64,000 nt of DNA. Source: Mesorhabditis belari (lineage: Eukaryota > Nematoda > Chromadorea > Rhabditida > Rhabditidae). A model generated the notes under the pieces. That model did not search any database. It saw only the letters and a list, made by a program, of their open reading frames with translations, and was not told where the DNA came from. Both the position numbers and the translations under genes were made by a program. Position 1 is the stretch's first letter. Every line of letters starts with the position of its first letter. Shown here one piece after another: positions 1 through 16,000 of this stretch. The stretch lies in the NCBI GenBank assembly GCA_958450365.1, contig CAUEEP010000727.1:2547501-2611500 (forward strand), read 5' to 3'.

Positions 1-2292
1 CCCACGCAAATGCCGTTCATCGTTGTGACTGGATTAGAGGAAGGCGCCACTTATTTCTTTTCGGTGAGAGAAAGGACTAAAATTAAAAAAGGACTGTAGG
101 CTATAAATGACAGATATAATGAATTGAAAGTTATGTTTTATGCTAAAGTTTTTAGGTTCACGCAGAGACGAGCGCTGGAGCTGGTCCGGAAAGGAGCGGC
201 AATGTAACGATTGGATCGGCTCCAGGTAAGGAAATCGGGGAATGGCCATAAGATATGAGCTTGATATTAGAATCTCAAGATTGGTTACTTACTAAGAAGC
301 TGGAATAACTTGAATACCTGGTCCAGGACAGAAGCCAGGTCCAATCCTGATTTCGTTTGGCTTAGGATACTTGGACTAAGTATCAATGAAAGTTTTTTTG
401 CAAAAGAATCGAATTCAGATGGCCCGGTGGCTCCAATGCGACCCCGAGCGATCTCCGGCCATACATCGATCACTCTTCAATGGGTTGATGGGACAGTGAT
501 TGCTGATGGAGTACTTGGACATTTAATCCAAGCCAAACGCGTGGCCAATGCGGTACAGAACTTGATATCTACTGATAAATTTGAAAAACTGTAAGGAAAC
601 ATACTTTTCAAACTTCAGGAAACGACAAAAAAGACGATTTCCCCGGAAAAACGTATCCGCAGAGCTTCGTACGATGTGCCGACTCATCGAATGGGTGAAT
701 GGGTCACATTGAGTACCACAATTGGAACAGCCACTAGTTTCGAGGTTGAAAATGATTCTTCTTTGTATCTAAGAATATTTTAGATCAGTTATCATGATCT
801 TGTCGCCTCATCGTACTACGTTTTTCGGATTTTCGCTCGGAATCGCCGGGGAGTCGGGAAAGCGAGTCCCGAAAGTGATCAACTATTTGTGCCGGGTGAG
901 TGAAAGTTTTGACTTTTTAGATTTTATTCTATACAATTCTGTTTCACATATCATAGATAATATAAGCTTGTTTAGCTTCATTACCCGAGGATCCGTTCTA
1001 TGCAAAACTTTGGTTCATTGCAATTGTTGGGATGGCCACATTGATTGTCATCATTTTGGTCGTCGCCTTTCTTTGCATCACGGGAAGTGCAAAGAAGTAT
1101 GTTTATGAAAACTTTTATGCTATTTTAGTTCTAAATTTACTTCCAAAAACTTTCATCAATGGAATTCCAGAGAAAAGAAGCGCCATCACAGCATCGATTC
1201 ACTCCAGCTGGCTGATGGAAATCTGGCAACATTCCATTTGAAACAAAGCAATGATCGGATAAGTCGAAGCAGAAATGAACCGTTGACAAGACCAGGGACG
1301 AATACCTCGTGGATATCTGATAGAGAACCACCCACATATGGAAGTGTATTGGGTGGAGGGGGAAATGGAGTGCCTAACATGTATGGACATTTGGCCACGG
1401 ACATCATGCCGAGGATGAACGATTTGGCGAACACGCAACGGTTTGTGTAGCAGTTGTTTGGGTTACGGTAGTAAGAAAATATTCACCAGTTTCTATTTTA
1501 CGCTAGCGTTTTTCTAAAATGCGCCAATTTCCATGCACTACCATAATCTTGTAAACTTCTTGTAAATTTGCCTAATCTTGTCACGCAGTATGTAAGCAGG
1601 ATCCTAAGCAGGCAAAAGTAGATAAAATCTGGTAAAAACTAAAGATAAGAGTTGTTTTTGCTTCAAACTATAGGTTTATGCAAAAATCAAAACGAATCCC
1701 TTTCAGACTCTCGGTATTGGCGGGTCGTGATGTTCGTGGAAGTGTTTATGCAAAAGGTGTAAACGCTCAAACAGCAAGAGCTGATCTTTTATCACCAAGA
1801 AGTACCCATCAAGAACAACAAGAAAATTCGGATGGATTCGATTCGGATGGATTTGATGAGGTTTGGAAAAAAAGATTGACTGAGAAAAGAAAGATTTGAG
1901 GAGGGAGATGGAAGTGAACGAAGTGTCGATGCGGGAAATGATATTGCTGGACATTACAATCATTCTGATCATTATAGGTGAGGAACAAGTTTACATATTC
2001 AGTCATTCAAAGATCACAGAGCATCCAAGTACCGTATTTTCGGCTAATTACAGTAAATAAACAAGTATTATACTCCGACCCCGTTTTCAGTGCCACTTGG
2101 CGTCGTGTGCGTGCAAGAGAGGCACAAATGAACGAGCAACCGCCGCGAATCGGAATCCCACCACAGCAACCATACGATCGACAAAGCTCATCAGTTTTGC
2201 CGACAAGACCCGAAAGCTCGGATGGAGCTGCGAGTGACACGTCTTGGCCTTCACACAATGCCCCGGCACCGGGAATTTCTTCGTTTGTTTGA
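1..2292 (+). CDS. rig-4: Sidekick/RIG-4 immunoglobulin-superfamily adhesion receptor, 3' end only
   Basis: This is the C-terminal part of a neuronal cell-adhesion receptor; the N-terminus lies off the window. Visible in order: the end of one fibronectin III domain (1-64 and 137-227), a second FN3 domain (about 410-590, 620-744 and 784-897, with FRIFARNRRGVGKASPES), a membrane segment near 990-1098 (LWFIAIVGMATLIVIILVVA), then a cytoplasmic tail with SIDSLQLADGN and TRPGTNTSWISDREPP, which I recognise from RIG-4/Sidekick. The TAG at 1448-1450 appears to be intronic: donor at 1440, next exon from about 1709. A 40-nt intron at 1861-1900 restores frame into EGDGSERSVDAGN, though its acceptor TTTGAG is weak. 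The last exon, about 2092-2292, ends in SSFV, the PDZ ligand typical of Sidekicks. Exon ends are approximate. The family call is strong; the exact ortholog is inferred. Confidence 0.85.
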
Positions 2293-3980
2293 GGGAACGG
2301 GAGATTTTACCGTAATGCATTACTACGTCTTGGCGTCTAAAACTCGATTTATGTACAGAAACCAAGATCTTCTCTTAGAATCATTCCTATCAAACCCTTC
2401 AATCATCACTTCTTATCATTCCCTTCCTTTCCGCACTTCTTGTTATTTTGTACCCTTCCCACCGTATCCTCGATTTCCCACAAACTTTTCCTTTTTAAAA
2501 TCTTCGAAACTCTTTCTCCTCGGGTGCTTTGTTCAATTTGAAATCCTTTCAAATTTTATATTCTTTATCTATTTCGATATCTTTTCCGATTATCCTTTTA
2601 TCAAAACGGGTCCTCAACAGTTCGAACTCTTTGTTGTGCTCTTTCTCCATTGCATTCTCTTTGCTCCAAATCAGTGATTTCTCATTTTCCTCAAATGATT
2701 TTTGTTTTGAGCTCTTGCACGGTTTAGGTGACTTTTGAATTGACAAGACAAGTCAAGTCAAGCTTCAAAGGTTTAGAACTTTCCTTAGAAATAACATCTG
2801 CATTTATTTTTTGCAGATTTTAAGAGAAAAGATTTCTGACTTTCGAATAATACCAAAAACAGCTCGATTGGAACGATCAAACCTGAGAAAATCAAAACAG
2901 AATCGGCAGAATTAATGTAGAATCCCACTGACGGTGTAAGTTATTTGATTTTCTCAAGACTGGTCGTTTCAATTGAATTCTTTTTGGTATCATTTGAAAG
3001 CCAGAAATTTTTGTATTAAAATAAATAAAAAGTAATTACAAATTTTATTTCTAAGGAAAATTATAAATCTTTTAAGCTTGAATGTCCATTCAAAAGTCAT
3101 CTAAACCATGCAAGAGTCAATTTTTGTCCTCAAATTTTTCCGTTGGTCTTTGCCAAATTCGGGTATTTCATTGTATTTTGATGATCGATTGCATTTGATG
3201 CTAGATAATAAAAGTTTTCTCGAAACTGAATCAAGAGTAGAGCAGTTTTAGAGTAAAGCTATTCTATTTTGTGCCTAAGAACAAAATGATCTTTGTGACG
3301 AATTGATAATCGATTGCCCTTTTGGAAGGGATTTCTTTGACTATTGTCCTATTTATTCGCAAAAACGAACGAAAGAAACGAGTTTCTTGTCTATTCGATT
3401 GTTCAATATACAGCAACAGCTGATATTTCTTCATTTCTTTTCATCTCTCCGTTCTTTTCCATCTTTAAGTCACAATGCAATGTGTACTCTGTCCAAGTTT
3501 TAAGGCAAAAAGTCGCAAACGATTTTCCGTCTAGTCACTTTTTATCTAATTACCTAACTCTTAGTCGGCCTTGCGTTTCTAAAACGTGTCAACTTTCGAA
3601 CATTACCGTAGTCTTACCTATAGCTAAGCCCAAACTCAAATGCCATTTTTTGGTCTTTAACCACAATATTTTAAATTTCAATTACCACTCTAATCAGTTT
3701 AAGTTTATTTTTCTATTTTCCACTCAATTGTAGGTTCACTGTGCAAATTTCGCTTTAGATTGTGAAAATTATATCGTGGACAATTGGGATTATGATAGAC
3801 TCAACAAAGCTAATTTTTAAAGAAAAAAGACGAAATTTTTCATTCTGTTCTCAATTCGCTTAGCGGAGTTGATAGGTACGACACGTGTTTTCTCGTTTCT
3901 TTTGCAATTTTTACTTTTGTTTAATGCCAATTGCTTAGAGTAGACAATCAATCCGAGCTGCTTTTTGTGTCTACGACTCG
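2293..3980. other. Intergenic region between rig-4 and idh
   Basis: There is no convincing gene here; the open frames in the TC-rich stretch 2380-2680 lack protein-like composition. The stretch holds the rig-4 3' UTR, a foldback element (2712-3118) and the presumed promoter of the isocitrate dehydrogenase gene. Confidence 0.6.
2712..3118. repeat. Foldback (inverted-repeat) element, MITE-like
   Basis: The left arm begins CTCTTGCACGGTTTAGGTGA (2712) and runs to about 2895. The right arm, about 2941-3118, is its reverse complement with scattered mismatches: TCATCTAAACCATGCAAGAG at the outer end and TTTGATTTTCTCA at the inner end. The loop is about 45 nt. No coding potential and no clear target-site duplication were found. 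Length of about 0.4 kb and near-complete self-complementarity fit a non-autonomous DNA transposon. Confidence 0.75.
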
Positions 3981-7593
<3,613 letters not shown>

Positions 7594-7656
7594 GATGCTG
7601 AGAATCTAGTTGCACATTGAGAAAATGAGTTTTTGTTTTATTTTATTTTACCCTTA

Positions 7657-7662
7657 AATAAA
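7657..7662 (+). terminator. Polyadenylation signal of idh
   Basis: AATAAA lies 64 nt after the stop codon, with no other candidate between. Confidence 0.65.
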
Positions 7663-8352
7663 GGCCCATTTTCTCTACGCATTTACGAATAATTCTCGGA
7701 TTGTGATTTAAATGGTAAAATGGTTTGTAATTTCACTTATTAGCCCGATTTTTTTGATAACCCTTGTTTGTGATTTATTTATAAAGATTATCGAGCAAAC
7801 TAAAAATAAACATAAACATTTTGTTGGGTTTACTTTAGCAATTGCATTAGATAGATCGATGCAAAAACAGAAAAATCTTTGGGCCGTTGTTTTTTCCCTG
7901 TCTTTTTGAATAGGGAAGATGCACAGTTGAGATAACTTTTCTAAACATTCTAAACAAAGTTTGTTTTGGTTCAAATCGAACGGGGGATGTTTGTCTTTAT
8001 TATCGAGGAAATGGAAACAACCTACTTCTTGTGAAAGGCAGCTCTTCCTTCGCTACAGTGCAAAATTAACATTTTGTTTGGCTTTAAAATTTGCATTTAT
8101 TCATGGCTCGTCAAAATTGAACCATCGCAAAATTATTTCGTTTGAAGTATGAGGGGTTTAGTGGTAGCTTGGGGTTTATTTTCATTTTAAACCTTTTCAT
8201 GGATATGATTGTGAGTCAATTTTAGAAAGTTTAAAGCATTGGTGTTTAAGTTGAAGACGTTTAAGATTTTTAAACTCAAAACCTCATGAACGACCCAAAT
8301 TTGTTTTCTTTGTTCTGTTTTCCTATTCTAACTTTATTTATTCCAGGGTGGC
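7663..8352. other. Intergenic region upstream of the elongase
   Basis: I see no gene or strong repeat. The stretch is AT-rich with poly-T runs and presumably holds the elongase promoter. An acceptor-like TTCCAG at 8341-8346 lies 6 nt before the ATG at 8353, so the message may be trans-spliced. Confidence 0.5.
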
Positions 8353-9656
8353 ATGGACTTCATTAATCAACTTAACAACTTCACATTATATCGGACTAAC
8401 AATCAATCGTTTCACTCTGGATATCGATACAAGTAAGCGACTTCTTTTTATTGATTAAAAGTTACTTTATGTGTTGTCTAGGTATCGACTACCTTTTGAA
8501 CATGTGAATGATTCAATGTCTAAGACGATTTGGTGTGTTTGAAGTTCTTTTTACTCTTAACAGTTCCTTTTAGGTTTCAAGATCGTTGGCATCACTTGAT
8601 CACGATATCTATAGCCTACATTGTTCTCAAACAAAGGTTTGTTTTGTTTTTAATCTTTTTATTGGGATAATTAGGTATGTTAGATGGGTGTCATTGTAGA
8701 AAGAATTTTATACGAAGCTTTTCTTGTCGAGCCTTTTTGATTTTATTATTCTTACAGTTTGTCCAATATGTGATGCGCAATCGTCGCGCCTTTAAACTGG
8801 ATCGGCCGCTTTTCTACTGGAATTGCTTCCATGGAGTCTACAGCATCATTGCTTTTGTTCGCAGCGCAGAGGTTTAAATATTTTCAAGACTTTGATCTAT
8901 TCCCTTGTTTAGGATTTTTTGTTTTCTCTCTCCTCGTCATTCTACGACTCTGTCTGCCGGAGTGTACAGCCGAGTGATGTTGCTGCTTTTTGGGCCCTGA
9001 CTTTTGCTGTTAACAAGGTAGTTCGCCGAACTTTTACTCTAAATCTGACTCAGTTAGATTGCTGAATTTGGGGATCTATTGTTCATCGTTTTACGCAAAC
9101 GACCCCTCATGTAAGCGCCTCTTTTTTTTCTGCTAGCACTTACAAAATTTTCAACTTTCTGCATTACTATCACCATGTTGCCATGCTTGTTTACACAATT
9201 CACTCTGGTCAGTCATTATCATTGTGATCAACAATCTTAATTTACTTTAGGCTCGGAATATAACTCTGCTTCATCTTGATGAATTTTTTCTCATTCACTC
9301 ATGTACACTTACTATGCTCTGAAAACCAAAAGGGTACGCTATTTGAAGCATTGTGGGTTTTAAGAGTGTCCTTTTTTAGGTGGATGTTCCTCGTTGGATC
9401 GCTATGGTTGGTTCACAAGTGTTTGATTCTAAATTTATGTCATTTTAGGTTGTTACATGTGTTCAAACAACTCAAATGCTTTTGGGTGTCTTTCTTTCAA
9501 TCTTTGTGGTGAAGACACGTTATGGATGGAAGTTTGTTTTTTCTTTTAGATAATGATTATTGTTCTTATTAGGTGTCAACAATCGTTGGCCAACGCCATA
9601 TTTCCTTAATGCAGGCCTATTTGAAGCCAAAGCAACGAAAGAAAAAGAAGGACTAA
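8353..9656 (+). pseudogene. ELO-family very-long-chain fatty acid elongase, damaged
   Basis: ELO proteins are ER membrane 3-ketoacyl-CoA synthases that extend fatty acids. Exons at 8353-8432, 8482-8532, 8574-8636, 8758-8871, 8913-9017 and 9058-9110 read cleanly, with FKLDRPLFYWN, NKIAEFGDLLFIVLRKRPL and the catalytic histidine box FLHYYHH. Three lesions follow. The expected acceptor before FLHYYHH reads AA rather than AG (9153-9154); a cryptic AG at 9136 inserts TYKIFN in frame. Two consecutive TGA codons interrupt the W-M-N segment near 9281. The last membrane helix is missing between CQQSLANAIF and the C-terminal YLKPKQRKKKKD, with an early TAA. Later exons (YTYYALKTKR, VDVPRWIAM, VVTCVQTTQM) remain recognisable. 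The gene is either a young pseudogene or carries assembly errors. Confidence 0.7.
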
Positions 9657-9757
9657 ATAAGCCAACTACAACGATTTTTTGCTACAAAAAGAGTCAGAAT
9701 TAAGGACGGTTTCCTAAACCCTGTGAGTGATTGTTTCTTGCTTTTATTTGACTGACT

Positions 9758-9763
9758 AATAAA
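9758..9763 (+). terminator. Polyadenylation signal downstream of the elongase
   Basis: AATAAA lies about 100 nt beyond the terminal TAA of the elongase reading frame. Confidence 0.45.
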
Positions 9764-9925
9764 TGTTTTTAGAGGTTTCCATTTTAAAGCAGAGCATCAA
9801 TGAGAAAAACTTGGTTGTGTGCTAAAATGTAAAAAGGATTTTGAGTGTCTAAAGCTCTTTCACTCTTTTAGGTCTTTTAGGTTTTTGGATGTTATGAAGG
9901 GCCCCTTTTTAAGGCACACGTTTCC

Positions 9926-10039
9926 ATGGAACCACCAAATTTCAACAGAGACAATGCGTTTCGACTCAAACAAGACATTGCTTGGCTCATAGGAAATTTT
10001 GATTATTCTGAGCTAAGCCTTTTCAATGATGATTATTGA
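9926..10039 (+). other. Short upstream ORF, 37 codons
   Basis: It begins MEPPNFNRDNAFRLKQ and stops at TGA 10037-10039, 34 nt before the ATG of the long Clc-like isoform. Its composition is protein-like but there are no family hints. It could be a regulatory uORF in the leader of the long isoform or chance. Confidence 0.3.
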
Positions 10040-10073
10040 CTAATTTCCCTATTTTTTTTGATGAAGTTTATGA

Positions 10074-13000
10074 ATGAATCACCCAAAACATGTTCATTTT
10101 CGAGAAGAAAACCCGTGGGAACCTTACACAAATCGACCAAGGCTCAGAAGACCACAATCAGATCCATCTTTTGATCGGAGCACTCATCGATTTCATTCAA
10201 TTTATTGGCCTCGACGTGATGATGAATATTGGATTGATGATGAACGAAAGTTTTATCCGATTGAGCAGAAAAATGAGGTGAGTATTTGGAAAGGTTTGGC
10301 TTATTGCTCCCCCTTCATAAAGAGATAAATTAGAAAAAATGATCTCGGGACTTTTATGTAGAAAGAGCAGGATTTCCCTTGTTCATTTGCCCCTTTCCAT
10401 TCCCATCCACCTGTCTGTTTTGGGCACTCATGCATCATCGACATGAATGGGGAAAATTATGAGAAAAGAGAGGGTTCGTTCATTCGACCCACTCCTCACA
10501 TTTACCTTAATGATCATCCTATTGTCAGCGAATTTGTTGCTTCTTTGTTTGTTTTTTTTGTTTAGAATTCATACCTAAAGTAGGATTGAACCTAAACCTG
10601 AAAAATATATTGATAGCCGACGCCCATCTACTGTAATTAGACTTGGTCATAGCTCACCCAGCTACGGTAGCTATTTGACTGGAGCCAAGTCGAATAGCTA
10701 CCGTAATCTGATGACTATTAGAGTTGGCTATAGTTTACCTTTACAAAACCGTTACAAATGAGGAATCTTGCCACAATAGATAGATTGGAGAAAACTAGAG
10801 CAAGATTACGGTAGTCCTCGAAAATTGACACGTTTTAGAAAACGGGAAAAGACTCTGGAAAATGGGAAAATGAATTCTAAATAGAATACTTTTGATAGTT
10901 CGCAATTTGCTCAAGTAATTTCAATTAGTCATGATAAGTGGTGACAGTGTGAAACCGTTCCGGAACAAAGCCAACCTCCTCCAGATAATTATTCGACAGA
11001 TGAATAGAATTGAGTTAGGGGAAAGGACACTCTGGAATCTATCTGTGACTATGTGTCCTCTCTTTCTCTTTCCCATTCATTTCATTCTTTCAGAACTCGT
11101 TCCGCTAACACAACAACAACATTTCCCTTTATACAGCTCTCTCTCTTTGACATATTCCGATTCATTTATTGTACTCCTCTCTTTTCGCTTTTGGCTTTTA
11201 CTTTCAATCAATCAATCAAGCCGGAAATTAATATGACCAAATAAAAGCTTTTCTTTTATCGTTGAGTCGATGATTTTTGATTTTTGAAGGTCTTTGAGAA
11301 AAGGCTTGGGAAAGAGAACATTTTTCGTTGAGATCTGGTAAACAGGCTTACTTTGGCATCTGGTACACTATTTGGTAGACTATTTTGTGCTCAGGAAACA
11401 AGCTTTAACTCTCTGCACTCTTCTCCTCTATTTGAGCGTTGATCGTGTTCCTTGTCGTTTCTTTATCTCAATCGTTCTCTCTTTTTTCTTTTCTCTTTCT
11501 GATCAATTCACGGCTCATTGGCTCAAATCTGCAAAGCTGGCTTTTGCAGAGAGATTTCATAAAAGAGCCACATAACCCAGTCTCTTTTGCAAACCGGATA
11601 GACAACTGAAAAGAATTTGCATTTTCAAATCGTTCGCGAGTTTTTTTTGTGTGTAAAAGTTTCACTTATTCTTCTTTTTGAAATCGCAAAAACCTGTAGA
11701 GTTTTTAAAATTTGCATACCTTTCGATGACCTCTATTACTGACCTGTCCTCGATTTACTCTATAAATGGTGTGTCCGAGTTTTTGACCAATTGACGCTTT
11801 GATCGTTTTTCCTTTTCTCTTAAATATCCTCACATCGGGTGGTCCTCTTTGTTGGGTGGAGATCGGTCGACTTTTTCAAGGCTTCCCCCAATCGAATTCC
11901 ACGAGAACCCGAGCGCGATAGAGAAAGGGTACCAGGGCAATGAGAGGTCTAGATCGACAATGATAGTCCTTTCTTCTTCGCACAGTCAGTCTCCACCCAT
12001 TGCACCTCAAGGCTACCCCATCCCCTTTTGAGTGAGAGATGGGGTGGGGAATTCGAACGATCCTCTCGCTCCTCTTCACCTCACCTCTCTTTTCTCTCTT
12101 CTCTTTCTCTCAATCTCATCCACCATTTCCCATTCCATCCTTTCCATTCCACCATTCGTTTTCTATTGATTTGACTTGTTTGACTTTCATTTTCTCTTGC
12201 TTCTTGACTTTAACTTGACTTTGACTTCTTTGCCTTGACTTCTTTGACTTGACTTCTTTGACTTTGACTTCTTTGACTTTGACTTCTTTGAGTTGACTTC
12301 TTTGACTTGACTTCTTGATTTTCTTTACTTTAACCGTAACCTCTGACGATCAAGCTATCGATTGAGGGCCGTAAATTTCTCCAATCTCAAGATTTTATCA
12401 GTCAACTTAACTGAAAACTGATAAATTAACTGAGTATCTATCAAATTTGCCCATAACTTCATACGGTAACTTAGTTGAATGAAATTTTCAAAGCTGCTAG
12501 ACGATTTAGTTCTGCTTGACATTGATACTGCACAAAGCAGCTGAACTTATCTCTCCACATTGCTTCTATCGTAAGTACCTTGTTGAAAGTGTTTGGATCC
12601 ATCTTTCTCTTCCCAGCTACTGAAATTATTCTTTTTGTTCTCTGTTTTTCCATTTTCTTTGTCTCTCTTTGACTTTTTGTATTCAAACCTACCTTACATG
12701 GCAGACTTTTAGTTTATACAGACAGTTTTATACAGCTTGAAGCCTGATCATTTTGATTTAAAAGCTGTCCTGTATCATTCTCATTATGCCCATCTTTTTT
12801 TTAACCTTAATCACTTCTGATCAAGATAATTGTATCTTATTGAGAGCCGTAAATTCGCCGTATTCATAAGAGATTTTATCAGTAACCTATCAAGTGTAGC
12901 TATTTGTCCCTAAAAAGGAAAACAATGAACGAAATCGGGGAGTGGGATTTAAGTGGACTCACGTGTGTGTGTGTGTGCGTTGTCCTTTCCGTAAACCAAA

Positions 13001-16000
13001 AGTGGGAGCCGGAGAAGATATGTCATGATTTGCTCCTTTTTCAACCTTTTTCCCCTAAAAAAAATCCTCCTTTTTCGTGTCTCGTAACCACAATTTCCCC
13101 CTTTCCTCCAATATTGCACACATCGAGTGCCCGTCTCCACCTCTCAACTCTCACAATATTCACTCATCTCCTCCACCTCCCCCACTCACAATATTCCCTC
13201 CTCGAGTTTTATATTCAGTGTGACCAAGCCCTCCACTTCTACAACCCCATTCGTTAGCCACCCCTTCAAACAAATCTAACCAAATTCTATTTTTACTCTC
13301 CACATAGCGACAATGCGGAATGTAAGTGTCAGACAATGGTCATAGCCCAAATCAATTCAAAACTTGGTGCAGAATTCTTTTGACTATAACTTTTGACCTT
13401 GAAATCTGTGAAGACCTTATAGAGTTGAGTTGCTGATTCTGAATATGTAGGTGGGCAAATTCTGTTGGCAGATCTGTTTTTGAAATCAAGAAACAGGGGA
13501 ATGGTTACACGTGACTCCTTTCGAGTTTGAGTTGCTGATTCCTGCTATTAACCTCATGATCTGTAGACTTATAAGAGTTGAGCTGTTTCTTAGAACGATA
13601 AGAGTTGCCAATCTCAGATCGATCCAGTCAGTCTTGTCTTTCGTTCTACTCCCCTTGATACAGTTATTTCCAAATAGTGTTTCTAAACATTGCCCCTATC
13701 TCTCATTCGATTCCAATTCTTCTCCCCAAAGTCGATAACTGAAATGACCTTGTCAAAGGACAAATCGTTGTTGTTATTGTTTTGCACCACCATTCTTGGC
13801 GAGATCCCATGAGTGGGTGATCTCGAGACAATAAATCTTATTTCTTATGTTGGAGATGTTTTCCAGCATTTTTAAATTCCTCTACAACTTCTATAGCTTA
13901 TCAATCTTTGGCTCAAAGGCTATAGATCAAATCAAAACTGTTTTTGTGCCGGCGTAGCTTCTTTTGTGTCAATCTTGAGTGAAATCACCATTCGAGTAGG
14001 TATGACTGATTGGTGAAGCCTGGCTGTGCGGCAAGGTTATCTCGTTAGATGTTGTGTAGTTGTGCCCAATTCAAATCCCGATCTCTTTCCAAAAACCACA
14101 TTCTTTATAGCGGCATCTCCCGGTCGATAGTCATAAATCGATGGCCGAGTCGAGCCACGGCTGAATGCAAAGGGGAGGTGAGCGCTCCACAGGGATGGCC
14201 TTGACTGTCCCTCCCAGGTACCCCCTCTTCTCCCAGCCTTTCCCGTGAATCTTTTCCTTTCCTTTTCATGACACTGATGAGGGGCTGGCTGTGTTTGGAT
14301 GTGCTGTTATATGGGAATGTGTGAAAGTCAACGATTGAAGCCTTTCTCAAATCTTTCCTTCAAAGTGTACACTCAAATTCGTCACTCAAGAAAATATCGT
14401 GCTTGCCATGTTCACAAAGAGAAATGCGTGGACTTTTAACAAAAGAAATCCCATTGTGAATGGAGCCTTTAGGGGGGAAAGCTTCCTCGTTTGATCTAGA
14501 TCGACAGAAAATCTATATTCTAAAAATTACAAGCTTAAAAAATAGACTTCACATTCAACTGAATTACTATTTTAAATGAAAATAGAAACTGACGCAGGCC
14601 TAGATCGATTCATCTTCAATCTTCAACCAAACTTTTTCTAACCTTCTAACCTTTAAGCCAACTTTAAATCATTTTTGCTCATTTCTAAATTATAAAAGTT
14701 TTCTGTAATAATTTGAAGATATCTTTGTAAATAATAAGAATTCAAAATCTCTAAAATAGAAATAGAAAATAGAATATTTCAGCGTCGAATGTCAGGAGCG
14801 GACTTCGGGCGGAAAGCTTCGGCCACAGCGGCGATCATGTTGAGTCTCGTCGGGATGGGACTCTCAATTGGAGCCATCTTGACACCAAGTTGGCAGGTAA
14901 TGAGACAAATTTAAAGATGAATAAAGCGAAGGCTTGAAAAAACACAAATACATCAATTCAGGTGGTGAATCTCCGCGAGTACAACTCCATTCATGAGCAC
15001 GGTTTATGGTTGGATTGTACAAGGCACTCCCGAGACTCCGGGACACCGATTCTGCAGAGGTATTCAAAGAGTTTTTCTTCTGCTTTTTAAGGTTTAATCT
15101 CTATTTTGCCAGTCTTTCAAGAAAGAGTAAATCTGTCTAATTTGCTGCCAAGCAAGTTTCCAAAGTCAGGCCAGGCAAGATCAGAGCTAGATTTGGACTG
15201 CCATGTTTACAGCACAGCGCTTTTTCTAGATACCACACTCTCACCGAGCCGTTGCATTGTGTTTACAAATTCGACTACGACAAATACTCGGGCACATTCG
15301 ATTTCGAGGATGATAACAGTCCGGTCGGTGAGGTGAATCGACACAAATTCTACGGTAAGCGATAAATGAGAAAAACATTGAGTTAATCCCGAGCTGCATT
15401 TATGATCCCCCACAAATCGCTTGAGTGACTCAGAGAAAGTTTTGGAGGAGAAAAATGGGAAGAATGGGATGGGGAGGGGAGGAAGAGAAACGAGGACGAT
15501 GGCCTCGTTTTGGAGACGAAAAAGGGAAATGAGTCAGAGAATACAATTTGTAGAAAAGAAAACAGAATAAAGGCTATAGAATAGAGGAATGAAGTGGTGA
15601 CTGTTGAGGGGATAGGGCCGCCATTGCAATTCAATTTTCTGTGGAAATGATTAGAGTGAATCGGTTTATCAATGATTTATCGGGTATTGGATGATGAAGC
15701 CTTGAGTATCACAGCTGTTTTTGGTTTAGCAGCTTGTGGGATCTGCAGAAAAATACAGCCAAATTTTGGCATAGTGACCCACAAAAAAAGGGGTCGGTCC
15801 ACCTCTCTAGATTTGAAAAGAGAACACGTATATATCGGGGGCGTGTGCCAGATGTAGAGCGATTATCCAGCCGCATAAAGAACACCTCTCCAGTCACTTT
15901 ACACAGTGATGTTTCTTTTGTTCTGTAAATGATTCCCAAATGAGATTTACTGTTAAAAATTTGTTCCCCCGGGGTCGTAGAATCTATTGGCGAAGTTTAT

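Larger units (their letters stand above)
10278..13312. other. Long intron of isoform 1 holding the promoter of the short Clc-like A isoform
   Basis: No gene is seen in this stretch. It carries a hairpin (10663-10706), simple repeats (12180-12322, 12963-12979) and pyrimidine-rich DNA at 13030-13310 just before the MRN start exon, the likely position of the internal promoter. Confidence 0.5.

Noticed and set aside
1448..1450. TAG as the end of the rig-4 gene
   Set aside because: Downstream exons continue the Sidekick tail to a family-typical SSFV end, so the TAG is intronic in the main form.
2222..2677. 151-codon open frame after rig-4
   Set aside because: It overlaps the rig-4 last exon in another frame and then runs through TC-rich DNA; its Phe/Leu/Ser-rich product has no domain features.
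9270..9290. TGA-TGA in the elongase read as selenocysteine
   Set aside because: Elongases are not selenoproteins and two adjacent TGAs replace a conserved W-M-N motif; mutation or error is simpler.
12904..13257. 117-codon ORF upstream of the short Clc-like isoform
   Set aside because: It spans a GT repeat and pyrimidine-rich promoter-like DNA; low-complexity product.
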